64,000 nucleotides of DNA from Actinoalloteichus_B caeruleus (GTDB lineage: Bacteria > Actinomycetota > Actinomycetes > Mycobacteriales > Pseudonocardiaceae): the NCBI RefSeq assembly GCF_000718005.1, contig NZ_JODV01000016.1. One strand, 5' to 3'. The position numbers and the translations under genes were made by a program. Shown here piece by piece: positions 25,669 to 35,046 of this stretch (the stretch's first letter is position 1; each line of letters begins with the position of its first letter). The notes beneath the pieces are model-generated. The model was not told the origin of the DNA and searched no databases. It was given only the letters and a program-made list of their open reading frames with translations.

Positions 25669-25713
25669 GGCCCGGGCCGGCCCGCGGGGCTCACCCACGG
25701 GCCAGCCCGGGCC
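25669..25713 (-). terminator. Hairpin terminator of the phosphoesterase gene
   Basis: A long GC-rich hairpin (arms around GGCCCGGGCCGGCCCG and its near complement, loop about 7 nt) lies 10 bp after the stop of the gene ending at 25723. Confidence 0.6.
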
Positions 25714-25722
25714 ACGACCACG

Positions 25723-27534
25723 TCAGACGCGACCGGCGCACTCCAGGGTGGCCTCCGCCCAGTCCGCGTAGTCCCACGCCGATCCGTCACCGGCGTCCTC
25801 CACGACCAGCCGCAGCCGCTCGGCGCCCTCGACGGGGACCTCGATCCGCTCGGGGGCCTCACCCCGGCGGAGCACATCGGACCGGTACACCTCCTCGCCG
25901 TCGGCGAGCACCACGAAGACCGCGGTGCCAGCCGGGGTGCCCACCGGCAACGGCCGGCGTTGGCTGCCCTGCGGAGCGGCGTCGTCCAGCCCGACGACCG
26001 CGTTCAGCGACGAGCACCGGCCACCCGCGTACAGCGAGACCTCCGCCGGAGCCAGCATGCCGAGACCGTGGTCGTACCGAACGCCGTCCAGCTGGATCGG
26101 CCCCCCGTCTCCCCGGCCCATCGCACCGTTGGTCGAGTCCCGTTCCACCGGGCCCTTGCCGTTCTCCTCGGCGAGGAACGGCAGGCTCGACACCCGGGTC
26201 TCCCCCTCGGGAGCCGCGGCGACCGTGATCTCCGCCTCGTCGACGACCACCGGTACCTCGGCGCCCCGGACCTCGGCGGTCACCCCGACGGCCGCCTCAC
26301 CCGGCTCGTCGGCCGCCCGCAGCCGCCAACTGACCTCCGCGTCCTCGCCCCGGCCCACTCGGCCCACGATCCGCTCGGCCTGATCCACGACCTCCCAGCC
26401 CGCCGGCGGTTCGGGACGAAGGACGCTCTGCGGCAGGGCGCGCGCACCGTGGTTGCGCAGCCGCGCCGTCACCACCACCTCGTCGCCCGGTGCGACGGTG
26501 CTGGCCTCCGCCCGGACCCCGACCACCGCGAAGGTGTCCCTCGGGTCCACCGAGTGCACGCGGACCTCGTTCGGGTAGTCGCCGGTGCGGGCGTCGCGGG
26601 CGCGGATCACCGCGCCCTCGGGGCCGGTGGTGACCTGGAGGTACTGGTGGTTGAGCACCGCCGCCGTGTCCACCGCGAGGAACCCGTCCGGGTGCCCACC
26701 GGGCACCCGGACCCTGGTGGCCCACCGGTCGTGGGTGACCTGGGCGTGGGTGTGGCCGCTGAAGAGCACCGACTGCGGGTAGTCACCCAGGATCGACCGC
26801 AGCTCGGCGTCCTGGAGGTGGTAGCGGCCGGCGTCACCGTCGGACTGGGTGACGGTGCGCGCCAGCGGGTAGTGCGTGAAGACGAAGATCGGCCGCCCGG
26901 TGCGACCGTGGTGGGCGAGCCTGTCCCGCAGCCAGTCCAGCTGGGTGTCGCTCAGGTACACCTGGTCGTCGAAGTTCGGGTTCTCCCACCACATGAGCCG
27001 CTCGGTACCCAGGGTCAGCATGACCGCGTCGTCGACGACCAGCTCCTGGTAGACGCTGTCGGTACCCGCGAAGTCGTGGAAGGACTCGTACAGCCCCTCC
27101 TCGGTGAAACCGTTGGGCCAGGTCGGCTGGCAGAGGGTGTGCTGGTCGCACCAGGCGGGTGCGTACGCCTCGTGGTTGCCGATCGCCGCGAGCAGCGGGA
27201 GGTCCCGCCCGTGCGCGCGCAGCACCTCGCTGACGGCCTCGTACTCGAAGTCGTAACCCCGGTCGACGATGTCGCCGTTGATGACGGTCGCCACCGAGTC
27301 CGGGTTGGTCAGCGCCGCGTCGGCCAGGACGTCGTCCCAGTCGTCGAGGTGGCCCTGGATGTCGCTGAACACGTCGAAGGTGGTGGTGGGTGGCGCCGAG
27401 GCGGATCGGCTGACGTTCGTGACGCCCGGGGCGCCCTCGGCTCCGTCGGAGGGAGTGGCGGCGGAGGGCACCGCCAGACTGACGGTGGCGGTGAGCGCGA
27501 GGCCGCTCGCCGCCACCCTGGTGGGCAGGCGCAT
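25723..27534 (-). CDS. Secreted calcineurin-like metallophosphoesterase with NPCBM domain
   Basis: A 603-residue exported protein; ATG 27534 has GGAGAGG upstream and starts a Sec signal peptide (MRLPTR, hydrophobic core, ASA-type site near residue 26). Residues ~50-310 are a metallophosphoesterase: FSDIQGH (D-x-Q instead of the usual D-x-H), NGDIVDRG, AIGNHEAY, FVFTHYPLA and FSGHTHAQ, giving the two-metal site. Residues ~370-460 form a beta-rich NEW3-like domain (VAPGDEVVVTARLRNHG). The last ~140 residues look like an NPCBM/NEW2 carbohydrate-binding module (YDHGLGMLAPAEVSLYAGG). It probably acts outside the cell on phosphate esters tied to glycans; the substrate is unknown. A hairpin terminator follows. 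Confidence 0.85.
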   Translation of the reverse strand: MRLPTRVAASGLALTATVSLAVPSAATPSDGAEGAPGVTNVSRSASAPPTTTFDVFSDIQGHLDDWDDVLADAALTNPDSVATVINGDIVDRGYDFEYEAVSEVLRAHGRDLPLLAAIGNHEAYAPAWCDQHTLCQPTWPNGFTEEGLYESFHDFAGTDSVYQELVVDDAVMLTLGTERLMWWENPNFDDQVYLSDTQLDWLRDRLAHHGRTGRPIFVFTHYPLARTVTQSDGDAGRYHLQDAELRSILGDYPQSVLFSGHTHAQVTHDRWATRVRVPGGHPDGFLAVDTAAVLNHQYLQVTTGPEGAVIRARDARTGDYPNEVRVHSVDPRDTFAVVGVRAEASTVAPGDEVVVTARLRNHGARALPQSVLRPEPPAGWEVVDQAERIVGRVGRGEDAEVSWRLRAADEPGEAAVGVTAEVRGAEVPVVVDEAEITVAAAPEGETRVSSLPFLAEENGKGPVERDSTNGAMGRGDGGPIQLDGVRYDHGLGMLAPAEVSLYAGGRCSSLNAVVGLDDAAPQGSQRRPLPVGTPAGTAVFVVLADGEEVYRSDVLRRGEAPERIEVPVEGAERLRLVVEDAGDGSAWDYADWAEATLECAGRV

Positions 27535-27758
27535 GGTGGTCCTCTCCGGCCGGCGGAGCCCCGCCGGCCACCTGACAGGTCGATGACCAGCCGACGGTGC
27601 CAGTCCGGGGTGGCGACTGGTCACCGGTCGGTGACCGTCCAGCACACCGGAATGTGAACGGGACGTGAACCGCCGCCGGAGTGGTCGCGGGCGCACCCGT
27701 GCGGGCACCCGACGGACCGACGTGGTGCCCGTCGGTGGGCAGGGGCAGGATCACCGCC

Positions 27759-28187
27759 ATGACCACACCACCGGAGGGGACACCGCGGCAGGACCCGGAC
27801 AACGGCCGGGGACTCGACCCACGTGACCGCGTCCTGAGACTGTGCGAGGAACTGCCCGGCGTGCGGCGGGAGTACCCCTTCGGGGAGGACACCGCCGTGT
27901 TCAAGGTCGGCGGGCGCATCTTCGCCCTGGTCGCGCTGGGCGGCGAGCACGGCCGGGTCACCCTCAAGTGCGAGCCGGAGTACGGGGCCCTCCTGGTGGA
28001 CCGCCACCCCGGCGTCATCCCCGGGTACCACATGAACAAGCGGCACTGGATCACCGTCGACCTCGCGCACGCACTCCCGGACGACCTCCTCGACGAGCTG
28101 GTGGAGGACTCCCACGACCTCGTCGTCGCGGCCCTCCCCGTGCGCGCTCGACCCGGCGTGGCGAGCGGCCGCCCGACCGGGGAGTGA
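27759..28187 (+). CDS. MmcQ/YjbR-family protein
   Basis: A 142-residue cytosolic protein; ATG 27759 is preferred over an in-frame GTG at 27681 since homology-like sequence starts just after it and CAGGAT lies upstream. It carries the YjbR fold: LCEELPGVRREYPFGEDTAVFKVGG, IFALVAL, VTLKCEPEYGALL, HMNKRHWITVDL and the closing LPDDLLDELVEDSHDLV (pieces shown separately in order). The family has a CyaY-like double-wing fold proposed to bind DNA; no role is settled. Divergent from the phosphoesterase, monocistronic. Confidence 0.85.
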   Translation: MTTPPEGTPRQDPDNGRGLDPRDRVLRLCEELPGVRREYPFGEDTAVFKVGGRIFALVALGGEHGRVTLKCEPEYGALLVDRHPGVIPGYHMNKRHWITVDLAHALPDDLLDELVEDSHDLVVAALPVRARPGVASGRPTGE

Positions 28188-28420
28188 GCGTCCCCGCCGT
28201 CCCAGGCGTGCGGAGCCGGCAGGGGCCGCTCCCCGCCGCGGCCGGCGGGAGCTCGGGACCGGGCGGGGCATGGGCGGGATGACCAACACGCTCGGAGGAC
28301 GCCGACCGGTTGGGAAGATCGCGGTGCCCACCGTCGTTCTTCTGGTCACCCGTTCCGGAAACGGTGCCCCGGTGCGGACGTGACTGCCGACGGCGTTGAG
28401 GCCGGGGCGAAGGGGGACGC

Positions 28421-29452
28421 ATGAGCGAGACGGTGTTCCGCAGCGAGGAGCTGCCGGAGGCGGAGCGGTTCGAGCGCTGGCGTGAGTTGATGGCCAGCAC
28501 GCACGCCCCCATGGAGCTGTCCAGCGAGTACGCCGGGGCCTACCGGGTCACTCGTCGGCTGATCGAGCTCGGCCCGGTGGTCGTGTGGCCGGTCGCACTC
28601 CAACCGGTGGTCATGGACCGCACGGCCAGGCTCGTGCGCCAGTCCGACCCGGGGGGTTACCACCTCTCCTACATGTTGGGCGGGACGCTCGGCGTGTCCC
28701 GTGCCCGCCAGGAGGAGACGGAACACGGGCCCCACCACTTCCACACCACCAACACGTCCCACACCTACCGGGTGCACGTGCGGAACGGCAGCGGTTCGCT
28801 GATCCACGGCGTCGCGGTGGAACTGCCGCAGGACAGCCTGCCCATGCCACGTCGGCAGTCCGAGCGGGCGATCGGACGTCGGATGACGGACCAGGACGGC
28901 ATGGGCGCGATGCTGGGCGCGCTCCTCCGCCAGCTCGCCGCCGCCCCCACGGAGTTCGGCCGGGAGGAGGCCGCCCGGCTGGGGGGCGTGCTCGTCGACC
29001 TGGTGGCCGCGATGTTCGCCGGTGTGGTCGACGGGGGAGAGCTGTCCCCGGAGGCCAGACGGCGGAACCTGGTCCTCCGGGTCAAGGCCTTCGCGCGTCG
29101 GAACCTCGGCGCTCCGCTGACGCCCGCCATGCTCGCCTCGGCACACCACATCTCGGTGAGCTACCTGCACCGCCTGTTCCGGGACGAGGCGGAAACGGTG
29201 TCCGAATGGGTCCGGCGGGAGCGTCTGGAGCGGATTCGGCAGGAGCTCCGGGACCCGCGCAACGCCGGCGTGCCGATCCACCACCTCGCCGAGCGCCGAG
29301 GGTTCGGGCACCACGCGGCCTTCAGCCGGGCGTTCCGGGCCGCCTACGGGATGACGCCCAGGGACTACCGGAACAACCCCGGGGCCGAGGTCGAGCGGCC
29401 CGGCGACCACCGGGCGGATCCCGGCTCCACTGGCGGAGCGCTCGACCGCTGA
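28421..29452 (+). CDS. AraC-family transcriptional regulator
   Basis: A 343-residue regulator starting at ATG 28421 with GGGGGAC upstream. The N-terminal ~180 residues resemble the AraC_binding_2 effector domain (opening LPEAERFERWRELMASTHAP; later GGYHLSYMLGG and NTSHTYRVHV). The C-terminal ~100 residues hold two AraC HTHs: TPAMLASAHHISVSYLHRLF and HLAERRGFGHHAAFSRAF ending YGMTPRDYR. Such proteins usually activate a neighbouring catabolic or stress gene, but no obvious target lies next to it. A near-palindrome CCGTTCCGGAAACGG about 60 bp upstream (28350-28364) may be its own site. Confidence 0.88.
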   Translation: MSETVFRSEELPEAERFERWRELMASTHAPMELSSEYAGAYRVTRRLIELGPVVVWPVALQPVVMDRTARLVRQSDPGGYHLSYMLGGTLGVSRARQEETEHGPHHFHTTNTSHTYRVHVRNGSGSLIHGVAVELPQDSLPMPRRQSERAIGRRMTDQDGMGAMLGALLRQLAAAPTEFGREEAARLGGVLVDLVAAMFAGVVDGGELSPEARRRNLVLRVKAFARRNLGAPLTPAMLASAHHISVSYLHRLFRDEAETVSEWVRRERLERIRQELRDPRNAGVPIHHLAERRGFGHHAAFSRAFRAAYGMTPRDYRNNPGAEVERPGDHRADPGSTGGALDR

Positions 29453-29952
29453 GGGTGGGGTCACCCGCCGGGGGAACACACCACAGGGGCGTGTCGACCA
29501 CGGCGGCGGCAGCCGGTGAGGCGATCCGAACGGCCAGTGCCCGTGCCCCGGTACGGGACCGGAACCTTCCGGGACCGCCGATCAGGCCGAGGGAGCGAGT
29601 CGTCTCGCTGTCCTGCCGTCCTCGGAACGTCATGATCTCGTCCACTGTCCGTCAAGGACACTGAGCCGTTCGCCGGTTAGCGTGGTCCCTGCCCGAGGGG
29701 AACCTTCCATGGGCGGGGGAAGGGGCCACGTCGTCGCGGTCGCATGGCCGGCGGCGACGCGGCCCCGTCAGCCACGAGGCCGGAGCGCGACGGTGGTCGC
29801 CCGTGCCCGGTGACGGCGCGGCTGTCGGTCGGAGGCCCGCCTCGCACCCCCGACCACCCGATCAGGCTTCACGGTCTGGCGCGGCCGAGTGGCCGGCACG
29901 GTTCCCGAACTGGCGTTCCCGCCCGTCAGTGGCCTGTGCCGGAGGAGTGACG
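29453..29952. other. 500-bp intergenic stretch
   Basis: No frame with coding features; short Arg/Pro-rich frames lack ribosome sites. It presumably carries the promoter of the SARP-type gene. Confidence 0.5.
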
Positions 29953-30738
29953 ATGTGGTTCGGTGTTCTCGGCCCGGTGACCATCCTGGGCCCCGGCCCG
30001 GCGGTGGCCGGCGGGATGCGCCCCCAGCAGCGGGCGCTGCTGGCCGCGCTGCTCGTCGACGTCGACCACGTCGTGCCAAGGGACCAGCTGCTCTACCGGG
30101 TGTGGGGTGAACACCCCCCACCGCAGGCCGGCCGGACCCTGCACACCCACGTCAGCCGGATCAGGAAGGTGCTCGCCGCGTTGCCCCGGACGGGCCCCGT
30201 CGCCGTGGCGAGTCTGTTCCGGCACGACGGCGGCTACCGACTGGCCACCGATCCCCTGCACGTCGACGCCGTCCGGTTCGAGGCGCTGGCGGGCTCGGCG
30301 GCCCGCGTCCACGACCTCGACCACCGGCGCGTGCTCCTGGAGGAGGCGAGGACGCTGTGGCGGGGAGAGGCGCTGGCCGGGGTGACGGGACAGTGGGCCG
30401 CCCACCGCAGGTCCCGGTTCCGACACCGCCACCTGGCCGTCACCCTCGACTGGGCCGAGACGATGCGGGCCCTGGGCCACGGCGCGGCGACGGTCGACCC
30501 GCTCACGGAGCTCAGTGAGCGGCATCCGCTGTCGGAGCCCCTCGTCGCGGCACTGGTGCGGGCCCTGTACGCGACGGGTCACCGTGTCGAGGCGGTGCAC
30601 CGCTACCAGCGGCTGGAGTCGGAACTGGTCGCCGCGACGGGTGTCCGCCCCGGGCACGAGCTCAGACTCCTGCACGAGGTGGTGCTGCGGGGAGAGCCGC
30701 TGGGCCCCGAACCGGTCGGGGCGTTGCCCCGGCTCTGA
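29953..30738 (+). CDS. SARP/AfsR-type BTAD transcriptional regulator
   Basis: A 261-residue regulator; ATG 29953 follows GGAGGAG, 8 nt away, and is preferred over upstream starts. Residues 1-95 are an OmpR-like winged helix of SARPs (FGVLGPVTILGPG, PQQRALLAALLVDVDHVV, DQLLYRVWGE, LHTHVSRIRKVLAAL). Residues ~100-255 are the bacterial transcriptional activation domain, a TPR-like fold (VRFEALAGSA, LEEARTLWRGEALAG, LPLSEPLVAALVRALYATG-like helix). There is no NB-ARC ATPase or TPR extension, so this is a small SARP, the kind that switches on secondary-metabolite clusters. No such cluster is adjacent. Confidence 0.88.
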   Translation: MWFGVLGPVTILGPGPAVAGGMRPQQRALLAALLVDVDHVVPRDQLLYRVWGEHPPPQAGRTLHTHVSRIRKVLAALPRTGPVAVASLFRHDGGYRLATDPLHVDAVRFEALAGSAARVHDLDHRRVLLEEARTLWRGEALAGVTGQWAAHRRSRFRHRHLAVTLDWAETMRALGHGAATVDPLTELSERHPLSEPLVAALVRALYATGHRVEAVHRYQRLESELVAATGVRPGHELRLLHEVVLRGEPLGPEPVGALPRL

Positions 30739-31122
30739 CCCAGGTCACGGCCCCGGGGGGCCGGCGCTGGCCGCGAGCACCGTCCTGGGCCGAGCCCCGC
30801 CAGGGCGGGGCGGCGTCCAGAAACCGCCCGGGGACCCCACCGGGCGTGGGAACGGCGGTCAACACCCGGCGGCATGACCACGGCGGCCGCGCCGCGCCGC
30901 GCCGAGACCGGCCCATCGAGCGCCCGCCGGACCCGCCCCGGCCGGCGGCCCCCCTCGGGGACACGTGGCCGAAGGGATCGCCGCGCCACCCGCCGCCCGG
31001 GGTGGTTGGCGGGAACGGAGGAACCGGACCCACGACGTGGCTGCCCTGCCACAATCGGAGGCCAGGGGCGGTGGTCGTCCTCGGCCGCGGACGGGCGGCC
31101 GGATCCCCTTGGGAGGAACGGC
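30739..31122. other. 384-bp intergenic stretch
   Basis: No coding frame or recognisable element beyond the ribosome site of the next gene. Confidence 0.5.
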
Positions 31123-31419
31123 GTGAGTGACGCGCGTCCGCGGTCGGATTCGGACCTGGGCCTGTTCGTCGGCGGTGCGGTCAGCGCGTTCGCCGCGCTG
31201 GTCACGCTGATCGCCAGTTTCCCGCTCGCTCCCGTTCCCGCCCTGGTCGCGATGGCGTTCGGGGCGGTGGGGCTGCGGAGGGGGACGCGACGAGGCTTCT
31301 CCCTCCTCGTCCTGATCACCGGAACGGCGGTCGTCGTGCTCAGCATCGTCGGGATGCTGACCCTGCTGAGCGCCACCGAGGGGATCGAGAGCCACGTCGT
31401 CACCGTCGTCGACGAGTGA
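31123..31419 (+). CDS. Small two-helix membrane protein
   Basis: A 98-residue protein started at GTG 31123 with GGGAGGA 6 nt upstream. It has two hydrophobic segments (LFVGGAVSAFAALVTLIASF and FSLLVLITGTAVVVLSIVG), joined by a basic loop LRRGTRRG, similar in plan to DUF4190-type membrane proteins. N terminus is charged and C terminus is short and acidic. No function can be named; no operon partner. Confidence 0.65.
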   Translation: MSDARPRSDSDLGLFVGGAVSAFAALVTLIASFPLAPVPALVAMAFGAVGLRRGTRRGFSLLVLITGTAVVVLSIVGMLTLLSATEGIESHVVTVVDE

Positions 31420-31895
31420 CCCTCGACCGTGGTCGAACTCCCGGCCCCGCGACGTGGCGGCCACGGCGCGGCCCCGCGGGGGCGGGGCTGGCCCGGAACC
31501 GGGGTGACCGCCGGCCACCAGGCCGCGCACGCGGAACGGCCGGCTCGTGGTCCCGCCGCTCACCGGGCATCGGCCGCCCAGCGAGGCCCCGGTGCCGAAC
31601 CCGCGCGGTGCGCGGCCGGTGGAGCTCGCGGACCTCGGCCGACCAGGTACGTCCACGCTCGGTCGGCCCCGGTTCCCCCGGACTTCGACCGGAAGTACCC
31701 GGCCCGGGGTAACGGCGTCCCGTGGTCACCGGCCGTGGCCTCGCCCTGGCCCCGGTGGCGGGGGTGCTCGCGCTCGCGAACCTCGTGAGCTGGTCGCGGG
31801 GCTGAGGTCGAGGACAGTGCGACGGCGGTCGTGAGCGGGACACCACGCCGGAGCGGTCGGTCCGGGAGGTCGCGAACGGCCGCACGTGGAACGAC
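31420..31895. other. 476-bp intergenic stretch
   Basis: No supported gene. Short frames on both strands are Arg/Pro-rich. Confidence 0.5.
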
Positions 31896-31930
31896 GAATC
31901 CCCGTGGGCCACGAGGGCTCACGGGGATTC
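31896..31930 (-). terminator. Hairpin terminator after tRNA-Lys
   Basis: GAATCCCCGTG (31896-31906) and CACGGGGATTC (31920-31930) form an 11-bp perfect stem with a 13-nt loop, about 50 bp beyond the 3' end of the minus-strand tRNA. Confidence 0.65.
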
Positions 31931-31982
31931 ACCTGGTATCGTCTGCTGGTCCGTTCGCGCTGGTCGAACGGGTTGTGCCAGC

Positions 31983-32058
31983 TGGTGCGCCATCAGGGAC
32001 TCGAACCCCGAACCCGCGGATTAAGAGTCCGCTGCTCTGCCAGTTGAGCTAATGGCGC
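31983..32058 (-). tRNA. tRNA-Lys (CTT)
   Basis: Read on the minus strand: acceptor GCGCCAT/ATGGCGC, D arm AGCTCAACTGGCAGAGC, anticodon loop CTCTTAA with anticodon CTT, T arm with GGTTCGAGTCC, discriminator A. The CCA end is encoded (31983-31985). All stems pair well. Confidence 0.96.
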
Positions 32059-32439
32059 CTGTGGGGTGCTGACTGGCTGGCTGCCAGTGCTCCTCCAGTA
32101 TTCCTCGCCGGTCTGGTCGCTCTCCCCGACCGGCGAGGAAACTCTAACACAGCCCCGTTCGTGGCCCCCGCACCGGCCCCCCGCCCAGTGCCCGGAGTGG
32201 TCCGACCCCAACGCGATCTTCACCCGGATGCCTGGTCGTGCTCCGAATGGATGAAGAGGTGCGTGCCTTCGCCCCTTCTGGCAACCGATTCGGCCGTACA
32301 TACGTCTACCTGGGTAAAGGCAGGTTCAGGGCGAGTCCGTGCGTGGCGGTCCTCGTCGTGTCACCGAACCGCCTGTTACTCCGTTGAGCGCAATGGCGGT
32401 CCACCATTGGTGGGCCTGGGGGAACGAGGACGAACGACT
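32059..32439. other. Upstream region of the L,D-transpeptidase gene
   Basis: 381 bp without a gene between tRNA-Lys and the divergent transpeptidase. It is less GC-rich than its surroundings, as expected for promoters of both; no particular box is certain. Confidence 0.45.
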
Positions 32440-33678
32440 ATGCACAGGATCACTGGCGTCGCGAGCGGCAGGCGGAAGTCGGGGCGTGTCCGACTGCTCG
32501 CAGCGGTGCTGGGTCTTACCGCGGTGATCACCGCGAGTTGCACCAGCGGCAGCGCGGCCCCGTCCGGGGGCGGCGCCCCCGGGAGCTCCGCGCCGCCGGA
32601 GAACGAGCCGCTGTCCCTGGTCTTCAGCACCGAGGACGAGGCCACCGACGTCGCACCCGGGGAACCCGTCACCGTGGCCGCCGAGGGGGGCGTGCTCACC
32701 GAGGTGACGATGCTGAACCCCGACGGCGTCGAGGTGGACGGGGAACTGGCCGAGGACGGCAGCGGGTGGACGACGGCCGAGCCGCTCGGCTACGGACGGA
32801 CCTACACGTTGTCGGTGGCGGGGGAGGGTGACGACGGCCAGGAGCGGTCCGAGGAGATCACCTTCACCACCGTCCAGCCCGCGCAGCAGACCTACGTCGG
32901 CTTCTCGCCCCTCCCGGGGGAGACCGTCGGCGTGGGACACCCACTGGCCTTCTACTTCTCCGAGGGGGTCCCCCTGGAGGACAAGCAGGCGGTGGAGGAC
33001 TCGATCACCATCACCACCGACCCCGAAGTCGAGGGTGCCTTCTACTGGTTCGACGACACACGGGTGCACTGGCGGCCGGAGGAGTACTGGGAGCCGGGCA
33101 CGAAGATCAGCATCGACGCCGACATCTACGGCAGGCACTTCGGCAACGGCGTCTACGGCAAGGAGAGCCGCACCTCCGAGCTGACGATCGGTGACTCCTT
33201 CGTCGCCCACGCCGACGGCTCCACCTACCAGCTGACGGTGGAGATCAACGGCGAGGTCGTGAAGAAGTTCCCGATGTCCCTGGGCAAGCCCGACTTCCGG
33301 TCCTGGGACGGGGTGCACGTGGTGACCGAGAAGCACGCCGACTACCTGATGGACTCCTCGACCTACGGGCTGCCGCTGGACCAGGGGGGCTACCAGACCC
33401 AGGTCAAGTGGGCGACCCGGATCGCCAACAACGGCGAGTTCGTGCACGCCGCGCCCTGGTCCGTGCCGCAGCAGGGCAAGGAGCACGTCAGCCACGGCTG
33501 CATCAACCTGTCCATGGAGAACGCGAAGTGGTTCTACGACAACGTCAAGCGGGGTGACGTCGTGCTGATCACCGACTCCGGCGGCCGGGAGCTGCCGGGG
33601 GACGGCGGCCGAGGGGGCTTCAACGACTGGCAGATCCCGTGGGAGGAGTGGCTCACCGGCGGCGTGCGCGCCGGCTGA
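32440..33678 (+). CDS. L,D-transpeptidase lipoprotein
   Basis: A 412-residue cell-wall enzyme; ATG 32440 has GAGGAC upstream and an in-frame upstream extension lacks coding character. The N terminus is a lipoprotein signal with lipobox TASC near residue 32. Two Ig-like domains follow (Big_10 type: PGEPVTVAAEGG..., then YVGFSPLPGETVGVGHPL). The YkuD catalytic domain (about residues 250-380) holds HVVTEKHADYLMDSS, FVHAAPWS and the active-site SHGCINLS with its nucleophilic Cys and His. It makes 3-3 crosslinks in peptidoglycan, like LdtMt2 of mycobacteria. A strong hairpin terminator follows. Confidence 0.94.
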   Translation: MHRITGVASGRRKSGRVRLLAAVLGLTAVITASCTSGSAAPSGGGAPGSSAPPENEPLSLVFSTEDEATDVAPGEPVTVAAEGGVLTEVTMLNPDGVEVDGELAEDGSGWTTAEPLGYGRTYTLSVAGEGDDGQERSEEITFTTVQPAQQTYVGFSPLPGETVGVGHPLAFYFSEGVPLEDKQAVEDSITITTDPEVEGAFYWFDDTRVHWRPEEYWEPGTKISIDADIYGRHFGNGVYGKESRTSELTIGDSFVAHADGSTYQLTVEINGEVVKKFPMSLGKPDFRSWDGVHVVTEKHADYLMDSSTYGLPLDQGGYQTQVKWATRIANNGEFVHAAPWSVPQQGKEHVSHGCINLSMENAKWFYDNVKRGDVVLITDSGGRELPGDGGRGGFNDWQIPWEEWLTGGVRAG

Positions 33679-33700
33679 TCCGCGAGCGCGACGGGCGGAG

Positions 33701-33732
33701 GCGCGGCCCGGGCCATTCGGCCCGGGCCGCGC
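33701..33732. terminator. Strong bidirectional hairpin terminator
   Basis: Perfect 14-bp stem GCGCGGCCCGGGCC / GGCCCGGGCCGCGC with loop ATTC, between the converging transpeptidase and MarR genes. Confidence 0.85.
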
Positions 33733-33796
33733 GTCGTTCCAGGCGGCGGGCGGTGGACCGAGCCGGTCCGGACCCGCCGGGCGACCCCGCTCCGCG

Positions 33797-34246
33797 TCAC
33801 GGAGTACCCAGCCAGCTCTCGTCGTCGGTCGCGTGGGCCAGCAGCCGCCGCAGGAGTGTCCGCAGCGTGTGGATCTCGGAGGCCCGAAGGCCGCCGAGGA
33901 ACTCCTCCTCCACCAGGCGGAGCCGGTCGTCGACCTGGTTCATCAGCCGTCGCGTCCCCCTGGTCAGTTCGAGCCGCCGGGTGCGGCCGGAGGACCCCGG
34001 GAGCCGGCGGAGGTAACCGGCCTGCTCGAGCGCGCCCACCATCTCGTGCAGCGACTGCCTCGTCACACCGAGCTGGCGGGCCAGGTCGGACATCGTCAGT
34101 TCCGGCTCGAGATCGAGCTGGACGAGCACGCCGAACTGCCGAATCGTGAGGTTGTGCTGGCGCAGCGCCTCGTTGGCCTGGCGGGTGGCGACGGTGAAGG
34201 CGTAGGCGAGGAGGTACGGAACGGCGGGCGCCGGCTGCTCGTCCAT
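33797..34246 (-). CDS. MarR-family transcriptional regulator
   Basis: A 149-residue regulator; ATG 34246 (MDEQPAPAVPYLL) is the first sensible start. The winged helix reads LTIRQFGVLVQLDLEPELTM, SDLARQLGVTRQSLHEMVGALEQAG and wing PGSSGRTRRLELT. Helices at either end give the dimer interface. It lies 800 bp from, and divergent to, a drug-exporter-like ABC operon that carries a perfect palindrome in its leader; that MarR protein is the natural candidate to bind it. No ligand is evident. Confidence 0.85.
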   Translation of the reverse strand: MDEQPAPAVPYLLAYAFTVATRQANEALRQHNLTIRQFGVLVQLDLEPELTMSDLARQLGVTRQSLHEMVGALEQAGYLRRLPGSSGRTRRLELTRGTRRLMNQVDDRLRLVEEEFLGGLRASEIHTLRTLLRRLLAHATDDESWLGTP

Positions 34247-34892
34247 CGCGCCGACGATACGGGCGGCGTGACTCGACTGGCGCCGCCCGTCGCCTCCCGG
34301 TCCGGTCTCCCGTGCCTGCCGCCGTCGACCGGCGCCCCCGGGGTTCACCGCGCCGTGCCGTGGGAGGCGTTGTTCACCAGCGGGTGCGCGGAGCCCGGCC
34401 GAGGGGGCGTGACCGAGGTCGTGGTCGACGAGGACGCCGTGCGGCACGACGTCGATCGATCGGTGACCACGCCGAGGCGGCGACCCCGTGATCCCGTCGG
34501 GGCGCCACGGCGTCTCGACCGGTCGGCCTGAGTGCACGGGTGCGGCCCGGCTCCGGGCGCCGGGGCGTCGCTGTCAGTGGGACCCCGCGCACGGTCGCGC
34601 CGCTCCAACCGGTCGGGACTTCCGGGGTCGGGTCGGCCGTCCTGCCGTGCGCGGTCGACGCGGCCGGGTGGGCCGGGATCCCTGCCCTGGGGCCGCCCGG
34701 TGGCGGAGCGCGTTCCCGTGCCGGGCTCGGCCGTGCCACGCCACGCCCGGGCCCTGATGCCCTGATGCCCTGATGCCCTGATGCCCTGATGCCCTGATGC
34801 CCTGATGCCCACCGGGGACACGGGCGGTGCGCCCGCCTCGGACCGGAGCCGTGCTCGGTCCCGGTCGCGGGCCGCCGAACCGGCAGTTCTCC
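34247..34892. other. 646-bp intergenic stretch with an octamer repeat
   Basis: No supported gene. Holds the GCCCTGAT tandem repeat (34751-34810). Frames are Arg/Pro/Gly-rich in all readings. Confidence 0.5.
34751..34810. repeat. Tandem octamer repeat GCCCTGAT x7.5
   Basis: Seven perfect copies of GCCCTGAT plus GCCC in a row. An 8-bp unit shifts frame each copy, so it is not a coding repeat; copy number is likely variable by slippage. Confidence 0.95.
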
Positions 34893-34921
34893 GTTGATCG
34901 TCAGGAACCCTGACGATCAAC
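34893..34921. promoter_or_regulatory. Perfect palindromic operator upstream of ABC operon
   Basis: GTTGATCGTCAGG-AAC-CCTGACGATCAAC: 13-bp perfect inverted repeat with 3-nt centre, 126 bp before the ABC ATPase start, at the head of an AT-richer tract (GTGTTTTCC). Size and symmetry suit a MarR-type dimer. Confidence 0.8.
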
Positions 34922-35046
34922 GTGTTTTCCGTCCTAAGCTTTCCGGGCTCCGGGGCCCGGCGGATGGTCGTGGCCCCCTCTCCACCAGTGCGTACCGACC
35001 CCGCGTCGGCGAGGACGCATGCCCAAATTTGAGTATCGGAGGACCG

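Noticed and set aside
28350..28364. Near-palindrome CCGTTCCGGAAACGG upstream of the AraC gene as a firm operator
   Set aside because: Symmetry is imperfect and AraC proteins usually bind direct repeats; mentioned only as a possibility.
34751..34810. Possible CRISPR array
   Set aside because: The octamer copies are contiguous with no spacers; it is a simple tandem repeat.
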